The position numbers were made by a program, and so were the translations under genes. 9,762 nt of DNA, taken from assembly GCA_013138755.1 (NCBI GenBank), contig WTCC01000123.1:1-9762 (forward strand), in the 5' to 3' direction. A model generated the notes under the pieces. That model ran no database searches. It was given only the letters and a program-made list of their open reading frames with translations, and was not told where the DNA came from. Positions within the stretch are counted from its first letter, which is position 1; each line of letters opens with the position of its first letter. This document shows positions 1 to 6,628 of the stretch, one piece after another. The DNA is from Gammaproteobacteria bacterium (GTDB taxonomy: Bacteria; Pseudomonadota; Gammaproteobacteria; SZUA-229).

Positions 1-2
1 CT

Positions 3-893
3 AATTACAAAAAAAGCATAAAAATACTGAGAGCCGTAGCCGTTAAGTTTGATGGCTTTGAATACATGTTTTTTCAGGACTATGTCGAATGTTACGGGCT
101 TGATGATTTTACAACGTCCGTATCTGCACTGGAGCATTTTACAAAATATGCCAGCTCTGAGTTTGCCGTCCGTGCGTTCATCCTTCAAGACGAAAAACGC
201 ATGATGAAACAGATGCTCTGTTGGGCCAGTTCAGATAACCACCATGTACGCCGATTAGCGAGTGAAGGCTGTCGTCCGCGCTTACCCTGGGCCATCTCAC
301 TGCCCTCTTTCAAGCAAGATCCACAACAGGTTTTAACCATATTAAAAATCCTTCTGCACGATGAGAGTGAATATGTTCGTCGCAGCGTTGCCAACAACCT
401 GAATGACATATCAAAAGATAACCCTAAAATCGTCATTGAGCTTGCCAAACAATGGCTAGGAAAAAGTGCCAACACCGACAGACTGATAAAACATGCCTGT
501 CGAACGTTATTAAAACAAGGTGACCGTAAAGTCCTAAGTCTGTTTGGTTTTACTCAAACTAACCATATAAAAACCAGTCAGTTTAAAGTCCAGCCTGGGG
601 TTATCTTAGGAAATAGCCTGGAATTTTCTTTTTTATTGCAGAGCACTCGTCCAACATTAGGAAAATGCCGTATCGAATTTGCCATCGACTTCGTGAAAGC
701 AAATGGTAGCTTACGTCGCAAAATTTTTAAAATCTCTGAATCGGACTATGCCACAAACAATAAGCAAGTCCTGAAAAATTTCTCATTCAAAAAGATTTCT
801 ACACGAAAATACTATACCGGAAAACACCAACTCACTATTATTATCAACGGAACCGAACAAATCACAAAATCATTTAATGTAGTGTCAAAATAA
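3..893 (+). CDS. DNA alkylation repair protein, AlkC/AlkD-like HEAT-repeat DNA glycosylase (5' partial)
   Basis: Likely a DNA glycosylase of the HEAT-like AlkC/AlkD superfamily, which excises alkylated bases such as 3-methyladenine without flipping them out. The frame is open to the left window edge: 21 codons precede the first in-window ATG (66), and they read into the family pattern (FDGFEYMFFQDYVE), so ATG 66 is not the start and the N-terminal part lies upstream. Family-like blocks seen: YGLDDF near 93-110, EFAVRAFI near 160-183, HVRRLASEGCRPRLPW near 243-290, and SEYVRRSVANNLNDI near 366-410, typical of the alpha-helical repeats lining DNA. From about 543 to the stop the protein changes to a beta-rich segment of about 115 residues; a C-terminal Ig-like domain is known in one AlkC subfamily, so AlkC is more likely than AlkD. 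The exact substrate cannot be told. No convincing terminator follows the stop. Confidence 0.85.
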   Translation, partial: NYKKSIKILRAVAVKFDGFEYMFFQDYVECYGLDDFTTSVSALEHFTKYASSEFAVRAFILQDEKRMMKQMLCWASSDNHHVRRLASEGCRPRLPWAISLPSFKQDPQQVLTILKILLHDESEYVRRSVANNLNDISKDNPKIVIELAKQWLGKSANTDRLIKHACRTLLKQGDRKVLSLFGFTQTNHIKTSQFKVQPGVILGNSLEFSFLLQSTRPTLGKCRIEFAIDFVKANGSLRRKIFKISESDYATNNKQVLKNFSFKKISTRKYYTGKHQLTIIINGTEQITKSFNVVSK

Positions 894-1034
894 ACAGAAA
901 AGTCTCTTCTAAAAACCGATCAACTTTCAGACGTATTCATTACCCCAAATTTTTTTTATATGGGTAAATTCTTATGTTCTAACAGTCTTTTTTACTGAAT
1001 AATTAAGTCACGGAAATCATTATAAAAACTCAAC

Positions 1035-1043
1035 TTATCCACA
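1035..1043 (+). promoter_or_regulatory. DnaA box (TTATCCACA) upstream of nrdA
   Basis: TTATCCACA matches the DnaA consensus TTATNCACA exactly and equals the strong oriC R1-type sequence. It lies about 46 bp upstream of the predicted -35 of nrdA. In E. coli DnaA is known to bind upstream of nrdAB and to modulate its transcription, so placement here suggests the same coupling of dNTP synthesis to initiation. A second, imperfect site (8 of 9, ATATACACA) sits at 1069-1077 and overlaps the first NrdR box. Function is inferred from position and match only. Confidence 0.7.
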
Positions 1044-1072
1044 GTTTTTCCGTCATTGCTCCACTGTGATAT

Positions 1073-1086
1073 ACACAATATATTGT
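1073..1086 (+). promoter_or_regulatory. NrdR box 1 (ACACAATATATTGT)
   Basis: ACACAATATATTGT fits the NrdR consensus ACACWATATATWGT at all 14 positions. NrdR is the ATP-cone/zinc-ribbon repressor of ribonucleotide reductase operons and reads the (d)ATP level. The box ends two bases before the predicted -35 hexamer, and its centre is 32 bp, about three helical turns, from a second box, the arrangement usual for NrdR-controlled promoters. Confidence 0.88.
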
Positions 1087-1088
1087 GC

Positions 1089-1118
1089 TTGACTTCATAT
1101 GCAACCACACCCTATAGT
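1089..1118 (+). promoter_or_regulatory. sigma70-type promoter of the nrd operon
   Basis: TTGACT (1089-1094, 5 of 6 to TTGACA) and TATAGT (1113-1118, 5 of 6 to TATAAT) are separated by 18 bp. Transcription would begin near 1125, leaving a leader of about 50 nt before the nrdA ATG. The hexamers nest between and within the two NrdR boxes, which strengthens the assignment. Confidence 0.75.
1105..1118 (+). promoter_or_regulatory. NrdR box 2 (degenerate), overlapping the -10
   Basis: CCACACCCTATAGT matches the NrdR consensus at 10 of 14 positions, with the right half (TATAGT) intact and the left half weaker. It was picked because it lies exactly 32 bp from box 1, giving same-face binding. It covers the predicted -10, so cooperative NrdR binding to both boxes would block RNA polymerase. 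A strong plus a weak NrdR box is the common pattern. Confidence 0.72.
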
Positions 1119-1174
1119 ATCTAGCATAAAAACAGCATCAACAAAACAATAGCTAAACCATCGCAGGAAGGGCA

Positions 1175-4066
1175 ATGCAAGCAAATACACCAAATCAAGA
1201 CCAGTCATCCATTCCATCAACAATAGCAGACCAAAACCTAACAACCGATTCAACTAGTATTGCAGCCACTGCACCAGGTCAATTTCGCGTTATTCGACGT
1301 AATGGCAAAGTCACAGCGTTTGACGGCGAAAAAATATCCGTTGCTATGACAAAAGCCTTTTTAGCGGTAGAAGGCGGCAACGCTGCAGCCAGCAATCGTA
1401 TTCATGAAATCGTTAAAAATCTGACCGAATTAGTGGTCAACGCCTTAACTCGTCGTATACCCGATGGCGGCACTTTCCATATCGAAGACATTCAGGATCA
1501 GGTTGAACTTGCTCTCATGCGTGGCGGTCACCAGAAGATCTCCCGATCATACGTTATCTATCGTGACGAGCACGCGAAAGCCCGTGCGTTAGAGCAAGAG
1601 CAGACACATAGCGAAGCAGTAAACGTAACGAGCAGCATCAAGGTAACGATGGAAGATGGCAGCACACAGCCGCTAGATATCCAACGCTTGCATGCTGTCG
1701 TAACCGAAGCTTGTGAAGGTCTTCAAGATGTCGACGCTCAGGCCATTATCACCGATACCGAACGCAACCTGTTTGATGGTGTACCGCATAAAGACGTCGC
1801 ACGCATGTTAGTGATGAGCGCACGTACTCTAATCGAGAAACAGCCTGACTATTGTTACGCTGCATCACGATTATTACTTGACGACTTACGCACCGAAGCG
1901 CTTAGTTTTGTTTACGGTCAGCCTCGCAGTGCTACGCAAACAGAGATAACAACACAATATGGCGATTATTTTGACGCCTACATCCACAAAGCTATCGGCC
2001 TTGAATTACTTGACCCTCGATTAGCTGACTACGACCTTGAACGCTTAGGCAAAGAACTTGACGCTTCACGTGATCATAAATTCGCCTATCTGGGTCTGCA
2101 GACACTGTATGACCGCTACTTTATCCATCACGAAGATATACGTTTTGAATTGCCACAGGCGTTTTTCATGCGTGTTTCTATGGGTTTGGCAATCAACGAG
2201 ATCAATCGTGAAGAACGCACTATCGAGTTCTACCGCCTGCTGTCATCATTTGATTTCATGAGTTCAACGCCCACACTATTTAACTCTGGCACTTTACGAC
2301 CACAACTATCTAGTTGTTATCTATCGACCATTCCTGATGATTTAGACGGCATATTTAGCGCCATTAAAGATGATGCCATGCTCTCTAAATATGCAGGCGG
2401 TTTAGGCAATGACTGGACACGTGTACGCGGCATGGGCGCACACATTAAAGGTACCAACGGTAAATCACAGGGTGTTGTACCTTTCCTTAAAGTTGCAAAT
2501 GATACAGCGGTTGCTGTTAACCAGGGCGGCAAACGCAAAGGTGCTATGTGTGCTTACCTCGAATCATGGCACATCGATATCGAAGAATTTTTAGATCTTC
2601 GCAAAAACACAGGTGATGACCGCCGCCGTACTCACGATATGAACACAGCGAACTGGATTCCTGACCTGTTCATGAAACGTGTTGCTGAAGATAAAGACTG
2701 GACATTATTCAGCCCGAATGAAACACCTGACCTACACGAACTGTGTGGTGCAAAATTCGAAAAAGCCTACGCCGCTTACGAAGAAAAAGCCGCTAATGGT
2801 GAGATGCGCGTGTTCAAAACACTGAAAGCATCAGCACTCTGGCGCAAGATGATCAGCATGCTGTTTGAGACAGGTCATCCTTGGGTCACCTTTAAAGACC
2901 CTTGCAACTTACGCTACAGCAACCAACACGTTGGCGTAGTACATAGCTCGAATCTGTGTACAGAGATCATGTTGCACACCAACGATGATGAGATTGCCGT
3001 GTGTAACCTAGGCTCTGTCAATCTGCCTGCACATCTTGATGAAAACGGTCTTAACACTGAAAAATTAGAACGTACCATCGACACTGCTATGCGCATGTTA
3101 GATAACGTCATCGACTATAACTTCTATAGCGTACCTGAAGCTCGCGAATCAAACTTACGACACCGTCCTGTTGGCATGGGTATCATGGGCTTCCAGGATG
3201 CACTGTACAAACAACGCCTGTCTTACGCTTCTGAACAAGCAGTAGAATTTGCAGATCGCACGATGGAAGCAGTTAGCTATTTCGCCATCAAAGCATCAAC
3301 AAATCTATCTGAAGAACGTGGACGCTACTCTACTTTCGAAGGCTCACTGTGGAGTAAAGGCATCTTACCTATCGACTCGTTAGACTATTTAGCTGAAGGT
3401 CGTGGTAACTATCTGGAAGTTGATCGCAGCCATACCTTCGATTGGGATTCATTACGCGACCGCGTGCAAAATGTTGGCATGCGCAACTCCAATACCATGG
3501 CGATTGCACCGACCGCAACCATCTCTAATATCTGTGGCGTTAGCCAATCGATAGAACCAACGTACCAGAACCTGTTTGTTAAATCGAATCTATCGGGTGA
3601 ATTCACCGTGGTTAACCCTTACCTGATCAATGATTTACGTGATCGTGGCCTATGGGACGAAGTCATGGCAAATGACCTTAAATACTACGATGGCAGTGTA
3701 CAACAGATCGATCGTGTTCCCGATGACCTTAAAGCACAATACCAGACCGCATTTGAACTGGATGCCCGCTGGTTAGTCGAAGCAGCTTCACGTCGTCAGA
3801 AATGGATCGACCAGGGCCAGTCACTAAATCTATACATGTCTGAGCCTAACGGTCAGAAACTGGATGCACTGTATAAACTTGCCTGGATACGTGGACTGAA
3901 AACCACCTATTACCTCCGTTCTATGGGCGCAACACATGTTGAAAAATCAACCGTTGATAGCAGCGGTAGCGGCTTGAATGCTGTGTCCACCGAAGCACCG
4001 GCACCCGGTTCACAAGCGCCAAAAGCCTGTTCGATACTTGACCCGGATTGTGACGCTTGCCAATAA
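1175..4066 (+). CDS. nrdA: class Ia ribonucleoside-diphosphate reductase, alpha (large, catalytic) subunit
   Basis: Reduces NDPs to dNDPs with a radical supplied by NrdB; cytoplasmic. The ATG follows AGGAAGGG (1165-1172). Order in 963 aa: Ser/Thr/Ala/Gln-rich tail (1-36); ATP-cone 1 (about 37-137, with the VIRRNGK and FDGEKI nucleotide-binding pattern); ATP-cone 2 (about 154-243, pattern degraded); then the ten-stranded barrel. Key residues by comparison with E. coli: redox pair C381 and C610 (as C225/C462); N593, thiyl-radical C595 and E597 (as N437/C439/E441); radical-transfer Y912-Y913 (as Y730/Y731); C-terminal shuttle cysteines C959 and C962, with another cysteine at C952. Double cones are known in Pseudomonas aeruginosa NrdA, where only the N-terminal cone binds dATP; the same is inferred here. 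It is the first gene of an operon with nrdB, with no terminator after it. Confidence 0.97.
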   Translation: MQANTPNQDQSSIPSTIADQNLTTDSTSIAATAPGQFRVIRRNGKVTAFDGEKISVAMTKAFLAVEGGNAAASNRIHEIVKNLTELVVNALTRRIPDGGTFHIEDIQDQVELALMRGGHQKISRSYVIYRDEHAKARALEQEQTHSEAVNVTSSIKVTMEDGSTQPLDIQRLHAVVTEACEGLQDVDAQAIITDTERNLFDGVPHKDVARMLVMSARTLIEKQPDYCYAASRLLLDDLRTEALSFVYGQPRSATQTEITTQYGDYFDAYIHKAIGLELLDPRLADYDLERLGKELDASRDHKFAYLGLQTLYDRYFIHHEDIRFELPQAFFMRVSMGLAINEINREERTIEFYRLLSSFDFMSSTPTLFNSGTLRPQLSSCYLSTIPDDLDGIFSAIKDDAMLSKYAGGLGNDWTRVRGMGAHIKGTNGKSQGVVPFLKVANDTAVAVNQGGKRKGAMCAYLESWHIDIEEFLDLRKNTGDDRRRTHDMNTANWIPDLFMKRVAEDKDWTLFSPNETPDLHELCGAKFEKAYAAYEEKAANGEMRVFKTLKASALWRKMISMLFETGHPWVTFKDPCNLRYSNQHVGVVHSSNLCTEIMLHTNDDEIAVCNLGSVNLPAHLDENGLNTEKLERTIDTAMRMLDNVIDYNFYSVPEARESNLRHRPVGMGIMGFQDALYKQRLSYASEQAVEFADRTMEAVSYFAIKASTNLSEERGRYSTFEGSLWSKGILPIDSLDYLAEGRGNYLEVDRSHTFDWDSLRDRVQNVGMRNSNTMAIAPTATISNICGVSQSIEPTYQNLFVKSNLSGEFTVVNPYLINDLRDRGLWDEVMANDLKYYDGSVQQIDRVPDDLKAQYQTAFELDARWLVEAASRRQKWIDQGQSLNLYMSEPNGQKLDALYKLAWIRGLKTTYYLRSMGATHVEKSTVDSSGSGLNAVSTEAPAPGSQAPKACSILDPDCDACQ

Positions 4067-4175
4067 CAGCAGACCAGCGACCGTATTAATAATCAACAGG
4101 ATATAAAAAATAATAACCAAAAATAGCAACCATAGATAACCGTATCAGGTAGGGAAAATAATAAAAATAAGAAAA

Positions 4176-4179
4176 GGGG
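4176..4179 (+). promoter_or_regulatory. ribosome binding site selecting GTG 4185
   Basis: A purine run (GAAAAGGGG, 4171-4179) ends with GGGG. The GTG at 4179 overlaps this SD, whereas the next in-frame GTG at 4185 stands five bases beyond it, a workable spacing. This favours 4185 as the start of the small ORF between nrdA and nrdB. Confidence 0.55.
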
Positions 4180-4184
4180 TGAAC

Positions 4185-4505
4185 GTGAGCCTGTTTGATA
4201 AATTAAAGCTGGAAGAAATTAGCAAAGTCATCAGTGACTTATCTTTTAACAAACATCAAACGAATAGAGACGAAGTCGCACACTTTTGCGAGCATGACGG
4301 AATTTTTATACGATTTACACGCGCACGAGAGACATGGCATGCACTGGCACCATGTGCATTAAAACCCTGGCGATTATCTTTAAAACCGATACGAAAAAAC
4401 ACAAAAGAAATTTTGCAAAACGACATAACACAACAAGAAAACAGAATAACAACAAAAAACACTGCCGAGAATGCAGGGATAATTGAGGAAACTAACAATG
4501 CTTAA
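4185..4505 (+). CDS. hypothetical small protein inside the nrdA-nrdB operon
   Basis: Not recognised. It encodes 106 aa from GTG 4185 ([17 protein letters not shown] follows); GTG 4179 would add two residues but overlaps the SD. The first 65 or so residues look folded: an amphipathic helix at the start, then [25 protein letters not shown] and a [13 protein letters not shown] stretch with two cysteines, three histidines and two tryptophans overall. The remaining 40 residues are Lys/Asn/Thr/Gln/Glu-rich and probably disordered. No signal peptide or membrane segment. It begins 118 bp after nrdA stops, and its last 8 bases (ATGCTTAA) overlap the nrdB start, so translation of the two is probably coupled. 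A role linked to RNR, such as assembly or regulation, is suggested only by position. It could also be a fast-evolving filler ORF; a clear SD and the overlap argue for a real gene. Confidence 0.6.
   Translation: MSLFDKLKLEEISKVISDLSFNKHQTNRDEVAHFCEHDGIFIRFTRARETWHALAPCALKPWRLSLKPIRKNTKEILQNDITQQENRITTKNTAENAGIIEETNNA
4485..4490 (+). promoter_or_regulatory. ribosome binding site selecting nrdB ATG 4498
   Basis: GAGGAA ends seven bases before ATG 4498. The in-frame TTG at 4483 lies upstream of and against this SD, so it is unlikely to be used. The SD is inside the coding sequence of the preceding small ORF, consistent with coupled translation. Confidence 0.75.
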
Positions 4506-5832
4506 TTCGTGGGACAATCCCTTTGGACAATTCACCGACAATGCTAACAATGTTGCTAACGCTACGATTGCGCCTGCAGATGTGTCTGATCAGGTAAGCA
4601 GTGCAGATATTAAACCCGACGTCGTACAAGCAGCACCTGTCACACCTAAAGCCCCACATGCTGGTGACGGTATCGTTTCAAATGAGCAACTGATGTCGAC
4701 TGCTGGTGCAGCACCTCAGGTTAACCCTATCATCGCTGATGCAGGCATCGATACGCCAGTAACAAATGACGCAGACTTAAGCGGTACTGGCTTAGAACAG
4801 ATCGAAATGGGCGCGGAACGCATTCAGGTCGACGACAAAAAAATCATCAACTGTCGTTGCGATCTAAATCAGCTAGTGCCTTTTAAGTATGATTGGGCAT
4901 GGCAGAAGTATCTTGATGGCTGTGCTAATCACTGGATGCCACAAGAGATCAACATGACTGCTGACCTTGCGTTATGGCGTGACCCTAACGGCCTGACCGA
5001 TGATGAACGCACTGTTATCAAACGTAACCTTGGTTTTTTTGCCAGCGCTGATTCTCTGGTAGCAAATAATCTGGTGCTTGCCGTTTACCGACACATCACC
5101 AACCCTGAATGTCGCCAATACCTGTTACGTCAATCTTTTGAAGAAGCCGTACATACTCATGCATATCAATACTGCGTTGAATCACTCGGTTTAGACGAAG
5201 GTGAAATATTCAACATGTATCGCGAACTACCTTCAGTTGCGCGCAAAGCTGAATGGGCATTACCGTTCACACAGCACCTTGCTGATCCTAATTTCCAGAC
5301 TGGTACTCCTGAAAATGATCAGAAGCTTCTGCGCGAACTGATTGCCTTTTATGTTGTTTTTGAAGGTATATTCTTCTACGTTGGCTTCACGCAGATACTC
5401 TCTATGGGTCGCCGTAACAAGATGACGGGCGTTGCTGAGCAATTCCAATACATCATGCGTGATGAGTCGATGCACATGAACTTCGGTATCGATGTCATCA
5501 ATCAGATAAAAATTGAAAATCCACATCTATGGACTGCCGAGTTTCAGGCAGAGATGGTAGAACTGGTTCGTGATGCGGTAGAAATTGAAACACAATACGC
5601 GCGTGACACGATGCCTCGTGGCATATTGGGCCTAAATGCACCAATGTTTGAAGAGTATCTGCAATTTATTGCTAACCGTCGTTGCTCACAGATCGGTTTA
5701 CCTGAGCAATACCAAGGCGTAACTAACCCATTCCCATGGATGTCGGAAGTGCTCGACCTCAAAAAAGAGAAAAACTTTTTTGAGACTCGCGTTACTGAAT
5801 ACCAGACAGGTGGAGCACTGAACTGGGATTAA
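4498..5832 (+). CDS. nrdB: class Ia ribonucleoside-diphosphate reductase, beta (radical) subunit
   Basis: Houses the diiron-tyrosyl radical cofactor and passes the radical to NrdA; cytoplasmic. From ATG 4498 it is 444 aa. Residues 1 to about 108 form an Ala/Pro/Asp-rich, probably disordered extension (E. coli NrdB, 376 aa, lacks it; Pseudomonas-type NrdBs have similar ones). The ferritin-like core follows, from about [16 protein letters not shown] onward. Metal ligands inferred by alignment: D185, E216, H219, E289, E323 and H326; radical tyrosine Y223 in the pattern EEAVHTHAY. Tyrosine is present where Chlamydia class Ic has Phe, and the first ligand is Asp rather than Glu, so this is class Ia rather than Ic. 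The C-terminus ([16 protein letters not shown]) carries the tyrosine and tail expected for docking on NrdA. Last gene of the operon; a strong terminator lies about 100 bp downstream. Confidence 0.97.
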   Translation: MLNSWDNPFGQFTDNANNVANATIAPADVSDQVSSADIKPDVVQAAPVTPKAPHAGDGIVSNEQLMSTAGAAPQVNPIIADAGIDTPVTNDADLSGTGLEQIEMGAERIQVDDKKIINCRCDLNQLVPFKYDWAWQKYLDGCANHWMPQEINMTADLALWRDPNGLTDDERTVIKRNLGFFASADSLVANNLVLAVYRHITNPECRQYLLRQSFEEAVHTHAYQYCVESLGLDEGEIFNMYRELPSVARKAEWALPFTQHLADPNFQTGTPENDQKLLRELIAFYVVFEGIFFYVGFTQILSMGRRNKMTGVAEQFQYIMRDESMHMNFGIDVINQIKIENPHLWTAEFQAEMVELVRDAVEIETQYARDTMPRGILGLNAPMFEEYLQFIANRRCSQIGLPEQYQGVTNPFPWMSEVLDLKKEKNFFETRVTEYQTGGALNWD

Positions 5833-5867
5833 TCATTAACAAGTAAACAGTCAAAAAAAGACAGTAT

Positions 5868-5886
5868 CTACATCAATCTTATGTAG
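5868..5886 (+). repeat. small hairpin in the nrdB 3' UTR
   Basis: CTACAT (5868-5873) pairs perfectly with ATGTAG (5881-5886) across a 7-nt loop. Together with GCCT/AGGC (5910-5913 with 5917-5920) it gives a structured tail ahead of the terminator. Role unknown; it may protect the mRNA end. Confidence 0.4.
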
Positions 5887-5933
5887 CAAGAACAAGGATA
5901 CAACAATAAGCCTCGGAGGCTGGAGTGAATTTT

Positions 5934-5962
5934 AAAGGCGATGAGCAATCATCGCCTTTTTT
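5934..5962 (+). terminator. rho-independent terminator of the nrd operon
   Basis: AAAGGCGATGA (5934-5944) pairs perfectly with TCATCGCCTTT (5949-5959) over a GCAA tetraloop, an 11-bp stem, and the T run continues to 5962. It ends the nrdA-ORF-nrdB transcript. The A-tract on the 5' side gives some capacity to stop transcription on the other strand, though no minus-strand gene needs it. Confidence 0.92.
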
Positions 5963-6426
5963 ATTGCCACAATGAAATTAAAGAGCCCTAAAACTGCACA
6001 CTAAAACGCCACTAGCACAGATTGCATCTGTGTCAGTAACTGCAACGATGGAACAAATAGCGCGGCGCCACAAGTTATCTTAAAAATATTATATTTATTA
6101 ATATGTTATAGACGAGGAAAGCCTTCCCCGCACAAACAAAAAACCTGACATTTATTTACAACAACATGACACATCGGCAGAAATATCGTCGCTTTCAGGT
6201 TGTGCAGCTACCCGTTTTAACGCTAGACTGCTTACCGATTCCTACTAAACAGTGCTGCTTAAACAGGCTGTTTAAAACATGAATCAAAGAACTGGAAGTG
6301 ATCCATACTGACTGATATCAGTCAGTATGGATCGAGTATTTTAGCTCTTAATTACGGAAGCAGTAGAAGACCCTGCCAGATAAAACAGATGTTTGCAGGA
6401 ACGTACCAATTATTGCGGAGTACAGT
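5963..6426. other. gene-poor intergenic region with inverted repeats
   Basis: No convincing gene in about 460 bp. It contains a hairpin CACAGAT/ATCTGTG with a 3-nt loop (6016-6032), an AT-rich tract (about 6081-6112), a spaced inverted repeat ACCTGA/TCAGGT about 50 bp apart (near 6143 and 6196), a hairpin TTAAACA/TGTTTAA with a 3-nt loop (6259-6275), and the 34-bp palindrome at 6300-6333. It could hide a small RNA or be decayed sequence. No tRNA, rRNA or IS end is recognised. Confidence 0.5.
6300..6333. repeat. perfect 34-bp palindrome, possible operator
   Basis: The half-site GATCCATACTGACTGAT is followed without any spacer by its exact reverse complement, centred on GATATC. No T run follows, so it is not a standard terminator. 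The inner core ACTGACTGATATCAGTCAGT has the size and dyad form of operators bound by TetR/AcrR-type repressors, but no regulator gene lies in the window. It sits 93 bp before the 44-aa gene. As RNA it could also fold to a stem of about 15 bp. Operator function is inference. Confidence 0.6.
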
Positions 6427-6561
6427 ATGAAAGTTTGTGAAAATTGTAAACACAGAACACAATGCGCTGATCTACCAGGTATATGCTTAAAGTTACCTGG
6501 CGTCCTTGCTGCTTCAGTCGCCGTTATGGTCGTTGTCTTAATGGTTAACAGCACTATCTAG
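6427..6561 (+). CDS. 44-aa cysteine-rich single-TM microprotein
   Basis: Not recognised as a named family. ATG 6427 has a good SD (GCGGAG, ending six bases before). The product starts MKVCENCKHRTQCADLPGIC, with cysteines at 4, 7, 13 and 20 (spacing C-x2-C-x5-C-x6-C), then a hydrophobic helix of about 20 residues (roughly LPGVLAASVAVMVVVLMV, residues 23-40) and a short polar end. This suggests a small inner-membrane protein whose N-terminal knuckle could bind a metal or take part in thiol chemistry; with no signal peptide and a positive N-terminal part (K2, K8, H9, R10), the cysteine end is probably cytoplasmic. It lies in the same direction as the DUF389 gene, 67 bp upstream of it. The SD, the sharp cysteine/TM architecture and the lack of a competing ORF support it; function unknown. 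Confidence 0.65.
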   Translation: MKVCENCKHRTQCADLPGICLKLPGVLAASVAVMVVVLMVNSTI

Positions 6562-6614
6562 TTAGTCACCCGCGAACACCCATGTTATAACTAATTCCGT
6601 TATAGCCAATCAGG

Positions 6615-6620
6615 TATACT
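6615..6620 (+). promoter_or_regulatory. candidate -10 element for a leaderless DUF389 mRNA
   Basis: TATACT (5 of 6 to TATAAT) ends eight bases before ATG 6629, so initiation would fall at or next to the start codon. No SD is present in front of this ATG. No good -35 is seen at the proper distance (TAATTC at 17 bp), so the promoter is weak or activator-dependent, or the match is chance. Confidence 0.4.
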
Positions 6621-6628
6621 CGTCTTCA

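Noticed and set aside
894..1034. Terminator after the alkylation repair gene, from the T8 run near 951-958
   Set aside because: Only a 4-5 bp stem can be drawn around the T run, with the T run inside the loop; not a credible intrinsic terminator.
1107..1120. Alternative register for the second NrdR box (ACACCCTATAGTAT)
   Set aside because: Its left half matches better but overall fit and spacing (34 bp) are poorer than the 1105-1118 register at 32 bp.
4256..4498. 80-codon minus-strand ORF with a hydrophobic N-terminus opposite the small nrd-operon ORF
   Set aside because: It needs a TTG start inside the nrdB translation start, and the plus-strand ORF has an SD and an operon overlap instead.
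4498..5832. Class Ic (Mn/Fe, tyrosine-less) NrdB
   Set aside because: Y223 is present at the radical position and the first metal ligand is Asp185, as in class Ia.
5941..5991. 16-codon ORF starting in the nrdB terminator (MSNHRLFYCH...)
   Set aside because: The start lies within the terminator stem, and the sequence is fully explained by the hairpin.
6140..6240. Integron attC-like site (ACCTGA...TCAGGT with a nearby TAACGCTAG)
   Set aside because: No matching core sites in the right order, no cassette structure and no integrase.
6166..6282. 38-codon ORF (MTHRQKYRRFQVV...) in the gap after nrdB
   Set aside because: No SD, no recognisable pattern, and it runs through the 6259-6275 hairpin; likely chance.
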